Assembly: GCA_030765045.1 (NCBI GenBank)
Contig: CM060964.1
Span: 171,965,219 to 172,029,218, forward strand
Length of the DNA stretch: 64,000 nt
DNA from: Tenodera sinensis
Taxonomy: Eukaryota > Arthropoda > Insecta > Mantodea > Mantidae
Reading direction: 5' to 3'
Positions 56,016-64,000 of this stretch are shown here, piece after piece; within the stretch, counting starts at the first letter, position 1; every line of letters starts with the position of its first letter. The notes beneath the pieces are model-generated. The model was given only the letters and a program-made list of their open reading frames with translations. It had not been told where the DNA came from and searched no databases. The position numbers and the translations under genes are program-made.

Positions 56016-56735
56016 TTAATTACCAATCTCTGAAAACAAAAATCTATAAATATAATCTATAGGAGGTATTTCAAAGTTCATAACTCGGTTCCAGTTTTTT
56101 AAAATAAATATTTTTTCCCAAACCATTAAATCTATAGGTCCACTTAACTGCTTTAATAATTTAACCTCTGGATTAATTTCATGATTAAATGACCAAAAAT
56201 GATCTGCCACAGCTGATTTCTCAGTTTGTTTATATTTAATATTTCTAAAATGCTCTTTTATTCTGGTTTCTAAATGAGGTTTAGTTTTACCAATATAAAC
56301 CTTATCACAATCCAAACAGCTAAATTGATAAATGCCAGATTTTTTTATAATTTGATATTTTATCTTTTTTAGAAAAATTTAGTAAATTTTGTATATTAAA
56401 TTTATTTTGAAGGCCCAAATTTATTCCATATTCTTTAAAAATCTTTGTAAATTTTTTATTGGCCCATGGATGGTAAGTAAACGTTTTAAAAATACAATTA
56501 TCTTTTATTTTTTTGAGGGTAGAAACTTCTTTAACAGCTTTTTGATACTTAAATTTTTCTATCTTTTTATGTATAAAATCTGTATTAAAACCATTAATTA
56601 CCGAGTGTTAATAATGTGTTTATATTCTGTGTCAAATTCTTCTTTATTTAACCTATAAATTAAACTATTGAAAACAGCAAATTTATCTGCAACAGGATTA
56701 AAACTTTTATTTTTTATGTAATTATCAGTGTGAGA
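56016..56735 (-). pseudogene. Penelope-like element, RT-end and GIY-YIG endonuclease (minus copy)
   Basis: From 56735 down: HTDNYIKNKSFNPVADKFAV, the post-RT linker EEFDTEYKHII (a frame break near 56615), FTYHPWANKKF-like text, then CLDCDKVYIGKTKPHLETRI and KEHFRNIKY, the GIY-YIG domain (V-Y-I-G core with the following Arg in LETRIKEH). It ends FSEIGN with a stop at 56016-56018. The linker plus GIY-YIG order is diagnostic for canonical Penelope-like elements. The RT palm domain is not included. Confidence 0.87.
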
Positions 56736-56742
56736 TAATTAA

Positions 56743-57202
56743 TACCATCCATGGGCCAATAAAAAATTTACAAAGATTTTTAAAGAATATGGAATAAATT
56801 TGGTCGTTCAAAATAAATTTAATATACAAAATTTACTAAATTTTTCTAAAAAAGATAAAATACCAAATTATAAAAAAATCTGGCATTTATCAATTTAGCT
56901 GTTTGGATTGTGATAAGGTTTATATTGGTAAAACTAAACCTCATTTAGAAACCAGAATAAAAGAGCATTTTAGAAATATTAAATATAAACAAACTGAGAA
57001 ATCAGCTGTGGCAGATCATTTTTGGTCATTTAATCATGAAATTAATCCAGAGGTTAAATTATTAAAGCAGTTAAGTGGACCTATAGATTTAATGGTTTGG
57101 GAAAAAATATTTATTTTAAAAAACTGGAACCGAGTTATGAACTTTGAAATACCTCCTATAGATTGTATTTATAGATTTTTGTTTTCAGAGATTGGTAATT
57201 AA
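56743..57202 (+). pseudogene. Penelope-like element, GIY-YIG endonuclease (plus copy)
   Basis: Mirror copy of the above. The linker before the endonuclease is frameshifted; the endonuclease frame 56903-57202 is intact and differs from the minus copy at one residue near the end (PIDCIY in place of PIDYIY). It is truncated at its 5' end at 56743, before the RT. Confidence 0.87.
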
Positions 57203-57412
57203 AATTAGCATCAGTATCTATATTTTTTGTTTTCAGAGATTAGTGATTAAAATGAACATCTGTAGCTTTGGTAACAAATTTGTTGTATAGCTTTGAGAAT
57301 GAGTTGGAGTCAACTCGAAACTTTAGTCAGCAATTTGCACAAAAAACTTGCAACATTACTAAGATAAGTGAAGTTTTTAGTTTCTAATTTGTTCTTGCTT
57401 TAGAATCTTGTT

Positions 57413-58391
57413 GCTTTACTGTTAATAGTTTCAATTTCCTTAACTTATGACAAGTTTTACACTTAATTTGAAGTACCATGTTAGTTTCACGGAGAAAATA
57501 ATTTCGGAAAGCTTTGAACAATTTTACTTAGCTAAGGTCAAGGGTATAAAAACATTTTCCTTTTAAGATTTGCTTTGGCAATAATGTGATAGTTTGGTAG
57601 GAAACTGGCCCCAGTGAGATCGGATCATTTCCCACATTTCTGTTGCTATTTTATGTGTTATTTACTGTGTTTCCCTCTACTGTCCTATACTGTAGGAGTA
57701 TCAGCACTCAAAGCCTTTAAAACCTTTTTTAAACAACTCTCGGTAACCTGCAAAACTGTCTAAAACAGGGATTTACAGACTAGTACTATTGTTGCAGTTT
57801 ACATGATAAATATACGGACAGCTACAGTTTCGATCTGACTTGGTTTCATTAAGTGTTCTAGATATCTTTTCTTTTCAATTAAACATAAAGTCAATATGCC
57901 CTGCATGTTTTTTTCACCTATAGGCCAAAATATTTCATGGATCTCTTCTTGATCTTTTGGGTTTATTTTTAAAAAACATTTCTATGCATAACATTCCTTA
58001 TTGACTTCAAATTTCTTGGAACTGACTTGCATATCTGTTTTTGGCAAAACATAATATTGTCCAGATTTGTCTCCTTTGCAACCTGCTTCTTCCACTTCTC
58101 TTTCTGAATTTACGTTTCCTTCCAATCAGGTGGTTTACATATTCACTCCCTGTATTGGATGTATCACAATTACTTCCCATACTTCTTTTTACAGTATCCA
58201 TTAGTTTCCAGTGTGGTGTAAATTTCATGTTAAACATACCCTGTCATTAATAAATAAGTTACAGCACAGTGTACACAAAACAAGTTTGAGCTGCATGGAA
58301 ATTCTTTCTATAGCGTCCAAAGCTGTCTTTCAAACAGCTTGGCGCAGCACAGCAGTCAAATGTTTCTTGACGGTATTGTGTTTGTTGGAGA
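57413..58391. other. No gene recognised
   Basis: AT-rich. A minus-strand open frame at 58007-58237 with a basic Arg/Lys cluster (RKRKFRKRSGRSRLQRRQ) has no known domain and is not called. Confidence 0.4.
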
Positions 58392-58594
58392 GTAATAATT
58401 AGGGCTTGGAAGTTAATGCTCTAAAAACACTGAAATATGCATGCAAATATGCTCTTAAAAACTTGAAAATATGCCAAGAAATATGCACTATTTAATTAAA
58501 ACAATGTCCCTTTGCAGTAGACAAGACGAGTTAGTATAAATAATAAATAAAGTTACCATATTCCTTAGAGGTTGAAGTAGAAGTGGTCCCGCTG

Positions 58595-60040
58595 CTAATT
58601 ATTAACTGCTAAATTGCAGTTCACAACTAACACTTTGCAGAAATTTTGAACTGTGAAACATTGTCTGTTGTCCTGCAGAACACTTCTGTAACGCGAAGAA
58701 CTTCTCTCCTCGTCGCAAGATGTTGTTGGAGCATATTTAAATGATGTTAACTGCTTCACAGAGAGAGTCAAGTCTCTTGGTGTGACAGATGGTTTTCTTT
58801 CGAGGATGTATCGAATATCGCACATCTGTTTATAACCGGAATTTTTTGAAATTAAATAATTCACTTTCTCTTTCACTTTTTGTCCTATGCTACCAGGAAC
58901 CGAACATAGATCACATTGTTTTTTCAAAGACAGTAAGTGATTCATGCTAAGGAGATCCTACAGCTTCCAATGCCGTTATGGCTGTTGGTAAGAAAGAAAA
59001 ATGGGCAGATATTAAACTAAGATTCTCTTTTAACCCAGCGCCTGACAGAATATTTTGCACAGTTTCTTTCGAGTTCAATGAATTATCAACCTCTTCGACT
59101 ATTTCTATGTGCTCAGCATAATATAAAACTGCATTGACCCATGTTCCCCATCGAGTTAACACTGGTGCAGGAGGAAGTGGGATATTAGGTGCTGTTGATC
59201 CAAACAACTTAACTCTTTTAGGAGATTTAAGAAAAATTCTCTTTGTACTAGACACAAATCTATCTACCAGTGGGAAAGAATCACGTATTGTCTCAGAAAT
59301 GCGATGAAGAGCATGTGCCAATCAAGTTATATGAATTAAGTTAGGAAAAATACATTTCAGCGTTTGTCCTGATTTCACCATATAAGGACTTGCATCAGTA
59401 ACAAAAGTAATCGGTTGTATTTGATTCCACATGGCCATAGTAATTTCAAAGGGTCCATCACAAACTGGGTCACAGTTACATTGTCAGTGACTGACAATTC
59501 GCACACATTAAGAAGACAAGGTGCAGTCTTTTGTTCCTTATTTTAAGCACCCACGATTATATTAGCAATAGGACGGCGCTCAGAATCAGGGGTTTCATCA
59601 ACAAACAACCACACAAACTGATTGTATATTTGACAATACATTATTGTAAGAAAGTCCTACATAAGTCTTAGGCAGTGTACTTTCTTCAGGCACATGTTGC
59701 CGAGTGTACTTGGCAAGAAAGTTTCTAAATGTCGGATTATTAATTTTGAACAAGGGAATATCAGCAGTTAAAAGTGGTTGGCACAAGTCATAAGAAAATT
59801 TAGTAACCCTACTTCCTAAACACTCTACTAGCTGTTTTTGAGCAGGTTCTTTGTTTGCAAGTTTAAATTCTCCTTATGTTGGTCTGTCTTTATGTGCTGA
59901 ACTATTTGAAATCTTTTCTCACTCCCTACATTTTTCTCACACGCTCTGCAAAACAGTACTACCCTATCATCTGAAGATATTAAATCACCCGAAAACTCTT
60001 TCTGTAAATTAATCTAGCACTTGAAGTTGGTTTTGTTTTC
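58595..60040 (-). pseudogene. hAT-A copy 3 transposase
   Basis: Minus-strand order from 60040: finger FCRACEKNVGSEKRF with H-I-K-T-D-Q-H (59870-59970), ADIPLFKINNPTFRNFLAKY (59705-59765), VPEESTLPKTYVGLSYNNVL (59640-59700), a degraded catalytic block (59370-59520), MAHALHRISETIRDSF (59270-59321), IPLPPAPVLTRWGTWVNAVL (59130-59190), and C-terminal YAPTTSCDEERSSSRYRSVL (58680-58740) ending VVNCNLAVNN at 58595. Frameshifts near 58946, 59322 and 59600. It is the least degraded hAT-A copy in the window. Confidence 0.87.
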
Positions 60041-60294
60041 GACATTTGAAGAGCTTTTTAACATTTTATACGCCAATTTAATTTGGTGGGAACCAGTTCA
60101 CAACACTGTTACGTTTGAAGACCATGACGCAACTAGTGGTGGGCAGCCAAGCGTTGCTATAATTGTGCTGCTCAAAACGTTGACCTGCACTTTATCTTTG
60201 TTAATATAAACCCCTCATATAACACACTGATTATTCTCTACGCACCTACATGTAATGAAAGGATGGAAGCAGGGGATTTACTGCACGACAACAT

Positions 60295-60560
60295 GACTCA
60301 CTTTGCGAGTTGCATCATCATGTGCAATACTACCAATATGAAAAATATGATACAGGTGGAAAAAATAATAAAGACCATAAAAACATTAAAATATGCAATA
60401 TAGCGGTTACAATATTGAAATCTTTGTGAGTTGCATCATGTGCAATACTAAAACTAAACCCCGCAGCACCCCATGATAGCAATGTGAAAAATATTATCCA
60501 GACAGAAAAAATAAAAAACCATAAAAATTATTAAAATATGCATTATAGGGGTTATAATAT
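60295..60560. repeat. Internal tandem repeat near the hAT-A right end
   Basis: Two diverged units: TTTGCGAGTTGCATCATCAT to ACAATATTGAAAT (60298-60420) and TTTGTGAGTTGCATCATGTG to ATAATATTGAAAT (60422-60567). Each contains AAAATATGCA, probably a transposase-binding subterminal motif (inference). Confidence 0.75.
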
Positions 60561-60641
60561 TGAAATATTTTGCATTTATCAAAATCAAGCAAATATGCAG
60601 TTATATGCACCATAAAATCATGTCCAAATAACTGAAAATTC

Positions 60642-60961
60642 CATAATTCCTGCACATAATGTTAAAGCGTACATTTTTAACCCCTATGAAAAAACATGCA
60701 AATGCATGAACTTGCTAGCCCCAGTAATAATATTTTGTCAAAAGATAAAAGTGTCATTACAGATTGAATATTTGCAGGAAATGGAAAAAAATGGCTTATT
60801 TCATAATTCCTGCACATAATGTTAAAGCGTACATTTTTAACCCCTATGAAAAAACATGGAAATACATGAACTTCCTAGCCCTAGTAATAATATTTTGTCA
60901 AAAGATAAAAGTGTCATTACAGATTGAATATTTGCATGAAATGGAAAAAAATGGCTTATTT
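60642..60961. repeat. Tandem duplication of a hAT terminus plus flank, 2 x 160 bp
   Basis: Units 60642-60801 and 60802-60961 both begin CATAATTCCTGCACATAATG and end AATGGCTTATTT. Each contains the last 82 bp of hAT-A copy 3, the GTAATAAT target duplication and 70 bp of flank. The second unit's end (CCTAGCCCTA) matches the left terminal repeat better than the first's (GCTAGCCCCA). Confidence 0.93.
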
Positions 60962-62159
60962 GGCTTTGATATGAAAGGTTTGGTAGTCTCTTGTTGATGC
61001 ACTTGTGTGAAGCACATAAGTGCTCTACATTGGTGCGACTGTTGGATGCAGCTTATCGAAGCTGCACGTTTATGTAATGATGAACTGTTTTGGGCACCAG
61101 TGAAGATTGTACCTTCACATGTCGCCAAGTTCTTGGCTGGTTCCTTTTTCTGGCTGTAGTTTGAACATTGAGATTCTTATCCCAGGGTATGTGTGGATGT
61201 GGTGTTCAATAAGGATGACACAGATTCTTGCTATAAAGTCTTTTAATGAAAGTTTTAACTAACTAAAAGTGAGACTTTGCCGACCGATGAAAAACTATGA
61301 AATAGCTTACTAGTTAAATATAATGGTATTGTATTTGAAGCCTTAGATGAATATACTTCTGGATGGTATTGTGAATCATAGCAGTTGGTTTCAGTAAACA
61401 ATCCAACTCCATTCTGCTCCTTAGGCAGAAACAATGGAAATCTGTTCCAAGTGACAAACGTGCTCAGATGCTCAGACAAACCAAGAAGTCGTGAGATCTA
61501 CCTAAGCTGAAAACTGACACTACTCCCAATAGTCTTCTCCTTTCTCCTTAACTTGTTTCATAGCTGTTAATGCTATGCTGCGACAGAATTTCTGTGATGT
61601 TCAAGGCCTCCTGATTTTTGCCCTGACTGTCTATAAAATTCTCGGAAATGTGTGAGGTTCTCCGGTTTATGCACAGTAATGCATCTAGCAACCTGGTTCT
61701 ACTCTGTTAATTACTTGTGTCCAACTACTTGGTCAATTCTATGAATTGGCCTATGGAATCCGGCCCTATGCTAATGACCTACTTAATAAACTGATGTCCA
61801 CAAAGTAATGACAAGCTTTATACAGTCTAATGTTACATAGCATATTCCCCTGATGTTGATATTTAAAGTGATGCTTGCTTGTTTTTACTTTCGATTCTTT
61901 ATGAGTAATTATGATTACAGTGATTTCATTTATTAATTCCATTTTAATGATTTTGTTTACTGGACCATGAAGTTATTTCAGGGAATGCCTCATTTGGAAG
62001 ACAGGCTCTTGTCTCCTTTCGGTATAGAGGCTTAACAATTGTATTTCATGTCTATGGAAATATCCCAGATGAAAGAGAACGATTGCACATATGACTAAGA
62101 GGCTTGCTCAACTCTAGTAGGAAATATTTTAACAATTTGATATCTCATGCCAACCATTA
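60962..62159. other. No gene recognised
   Basis: Open frames at 60898-61128 and 61255-61479 (minus) show no recognised domain. Confidence 0.4.
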
Positions 62160-62650
62160 AAGGTTTCGCTTTCTAACAACCTTTTTTATCTCTCTGTAAG
62201 CTGTGGAGTCCATCTCAAATTTGAAATTAATTTTGGGGTGTGCCTTTTTTAGAATATTAAGTCTAGTTGAGTTTGGGTCAGATATGTTTGTATAGCGTTT
62301 TGCTGCATTAAGAAAGTGTGTTAAAGGCATTACCTATGACACAGTAATTACCAACTTTTTTGTTTCCAAGATTCAATATACTGTTTGGATAGCTTCTCCC
62401 GGTTTCATCTATTTTTACATTCCACACTATTTTAATTTTATTATTGGATTCATCAATAATTAGCAATATCCGTACCTTCTTTTCACGTCATGAATTACTC
62501 TTAAGTATTTTATATATGTTCTGTATTGTGCTTTGTTGTTTGGGTCATTACATGTGTTATATAACAAATTTCTCTTATTTGCACAGAACTTCAGTATACC
62601 TAAAGTAATTCAAGGTTTGACCGTTGTTACCTGTAATGAAGTTGTTTTCT
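62160..62650 (-). pseudogene. LINE ORF2 linker region (between endonuclease and RT)
   Basis: The minus strand reads PWITLGILKFCANKRNLLYN then TCNDPNNKAQYRTYIKYLRV and IHDVKRRYGYC (62440-62640). The pattern P-W-I-T-x-G-I...C...K-R-x-L...Y-x-x-Y is the segment between the AP endonuclease and reverse transcriptase of jockey/CR1-type LINEs. Beyond 62440 it decays. It is probably part of a larger dead LINE. Confidence 0.65.
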
Positions 62651-63239
62651 TATAAAGTTGTTTTTTGCATATAAACAAAATTATGCACCACAACTTCTAC
62701 CTATCTTCTTTCCCCATTAAAGTTCATCAGTTGAGTAATTGCCAAAACTGTAACATTAAATTTAATTACGTAGTGTGCAAGTTATAACTTGAAAATAAGC
62801 ATTACTTATACCTAATTTATTCTCTGCAGTTAGTGAAAACTACCCTATCTAGAGTGGAGGTGTTTTTTATAGATTAATGTAAAGAACAGATCACTTGATA
62901 TTAGAGCAGCTTTTTGGTATCAACATTACAATGCCAATAGATTAATATAAGTAGAAAACCACTGGTCATTTTATTCTGCTGAAACTGTTGCTATCAGAGC
63001 TGCCATTCTTGAAATCTAAAGAAAAAATTAAGAATAGTATAATATTGAAAAACGCTATAGGTGTCTGTCTTTTCCAATGCAGATTTGTCATTGCTCCGTA
63101 TGCACTTCACCTTTGGGCTTATTGTGCTACCTGTATTGTTTTAAAGTCAGTTCATTATGCCTGTACTCTTTATCAAAGAATACTGTCTCATAACAGTTAA
63201 TGGTTTCAAATTCTTAGGTTGTAAAAGCATTTTCCCAAA
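62651..63239. other. No gene recognised
   Basis: AT-rich; may contain LINE remnants too decayed to read. Confidence 0.4.
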
Positions 63240-64000
63240 GGCAGTATATCTCCTGTAAACTAAAGCTCCACAGGAGCATAAAATGTGCTGGGCATTTCTT
63301 GCACAATCTGTAACCTAAGTGACTTGAAAAGGGGCAGCTTCAGTTGAACTGTTTTTAGGATAGGCATACTGATTCTGGTGTAAAGGATATACCTCTAAAG
63401 CACCTATCTATTAATTTCTTAGGAGTTTTGGGAATTGTTGACATTAAACTGATGGGTCTTAGAAACTTAGCCAGGGTGAATGCAGCCCTAAAGATGCTTC
63501 CAGTTCATTGGTATGTATCCCACGGCTAAACTTGCTCTTAGAATGTGTATACAATTTTTTGATAATTCATAAAAAGCTTGCTGAAGCATAATGGGCATTA
63601 TTCCATTGCTTCCTGGGGATCTGTAGGGTTGAAAATGAAAACACTGCCCATTTTAATTTTTCGTATTTAATGACTTGCTTGGCATTTCCCAGTCTGCCGT
63701 GGAGGCTCTTAAGAGCTCTGTTCCCAGACTGTCACATCCTCCCTCAAGATTCATCAAGTATTATCCATCCAGGGAAATAAACTCAAGAGAATTTCCTCTA
63801 TTGTCTCCTCTGTTTTAGTAGGTACATTCTCCATTTGGCAATTGGAGATTGCTAATAAAACTTTGTGGTCTTTTCTAAGAGCCTTTTGAAGTCCAGCACA
63901 TTCTGTGGCTGTTTCTATCTCCTCACATGCTTCCTACAAGAGACCTGCTTAGCTTTCCTCAAGGTTTCATTATATACTTTGAACAGTCCATTATTTTGTT
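63240..64000 (-). pseudogene. LINE ORF2, start of reverse transcriptase (R1/jockey-like), runs off window
   Basis: From 64000 down on the minus strand: FKVYNETLRKAKQVSCRKHV (about 63920-63985), LRKDHKVLLAISN-like text with LPNGECT-type continuation in another frame (63830-63890), FPGWIILDES (about 63760-63790), PGSNGIMPIMLQQAFYELSK (63560-63620), and LRASLAVGYIPMNWKHL (63490-63540), ending with scattered matches to 63240. These are the pre-RT and finger motifs of insect R1/jockey-type LINEs. Many stops and shifts. Confidence 0.78.

Larger units (their letters stand above)
55820..57412. mobile_element. Head-to-head pair of Penelope-like element fragments (large inverted repeat)
   Basis: Arms 55820-56475 (minus element) and 56743-57412 (plus element) are near-identical inverted repeats of about 660 bp. 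They include the GIY-YIG endonuclease domain and the 3' non-coding part. The 267-bp spacer (56476-56742) is further coding sequence of the minus copy only. The 5'-truncated ends face each other. Penelope-like retroelements often occur as truncated or inverted partial copies. Confidence 0.88.
58400..60723 (-). mobile_element. hAT-A copy 3, with 8-bp target duplication
   Basis: The left end TAGGGCTTGGAAGTTAATGC starts at 58400; the right end, read inward, is TGGGGCTAGCAAGTTCATGC from 60723. Perfect 8-bp duplication GTAATAAT at 58392-58399 and 60724-60731. The right terminus and the flank are duplicated in tandem (60642-60961), so an alternative right end at 60883 is also followed by GTAATAAT. 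The non-coding part 60250-60600 contains ATATGC subterminal motifs and an internal tandem repeat. Confidence 0.88.

Noticed and set aside
58007..58237. Basic minus-strand open frame
   Set aside because: Arg/Lys cluster alone, no domain, no repeat partner, no splice context.

Overview
The window is nuclear DNA from an animal, almost certainly an insect with a large, transposon-rich genome. A hemimetabolous or polyneopteran insect (cockroach, termite or stick-insect type) fits best. That placement is an inference from the mix of repeats: tRNA-headed SINEs, several hAT subfamilies, piggyBac, P, Tc1/mariner, Penelope-like and jockey/R1-like elements, plus an array rich in CCTAA, the complement of the ancestral insect telomere repeat TTAGG. 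There are no prokaryotic operons, no CRISPR array and no rRNA or genuine tRNA gene. One host-gene exon is recognised: the first coding exon of a Remodeling and Spacing Factor 1 (RSF1) homologue on the + strand (43274-43418). Its remaining exons are not found in the 20 kb downstream. Almost everything else coding is the decayed remains of mobile elements.

Layout. 1-5.5 kb: a CGGBP1-like hAT (minus; called hAT-A here) split by a complete ZMYM1-like hAT (859-4650) with a perfect 8-bp target duplication. 5.5-7 kb: piggyBac pseudogene (plus). 8.4-10.4 kb: GTF2IRD2-like hAT pseudogene (minus) carrying a truncated SINE. 10.9-13.1 kb: SINEs, a LINE reverse-transcriptase fragment and a pyrimidine tract. 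14.6-15.6 kb: a TTAA-flanked MITE nested in a small inverted-repeat element. 15.8-17.4 kb: a GC-rich stretch with a possible Gag zinc knuckle, then a SINE. 20.3-22.3 kb: another hAT. 22.4-24.1 kb: a mariner-like element abutting a second TA-flanked element, with SINEs. 25.6-27.1 kb: a piggyBac pseudogene running into a minisatellite. 27.65-28.4 kb: a 221-bp higher-order satellite. 28.4-30 kb: diverged tandem repeats and a CCA tract. 30.06-33.3 kb: a frameshifted protein-primed family B DNA polymerase gene with an N-terminal zinc-finger module. 34.7-35.2 kb: a long triplet tract. 35.5-38.0 kb: a P-element transposase pseudogene split by an 859-bp hAT MITE. 39.9-42.1 kb: a non-LTR retrotransposon whose catalytic Y-A-D-D box was split by a SINE. 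43.3 kb: RSF1 exon 1. 44-64 kb (probably RSF1 intron): tandem repeats, two more hAT-A elements, mariner and Penelope-like copies and LINE fragments.

The genes do not form a pathway. The value of the window lies in the order of nested insertions, which many intact target-site duplications make readable, and in a few loci that the common element families do not explain: the zinc-finger polymerase with its unusual flanks, the dimeric CCTAA satellite, the extremely short SINE tail copies, and the duplicated hAT terminus. SINE and hAT family labels (SINE-I to SINE-V, hAT-A) are local to this annotation. All family assignments were made by reading motifs; no database search was run.
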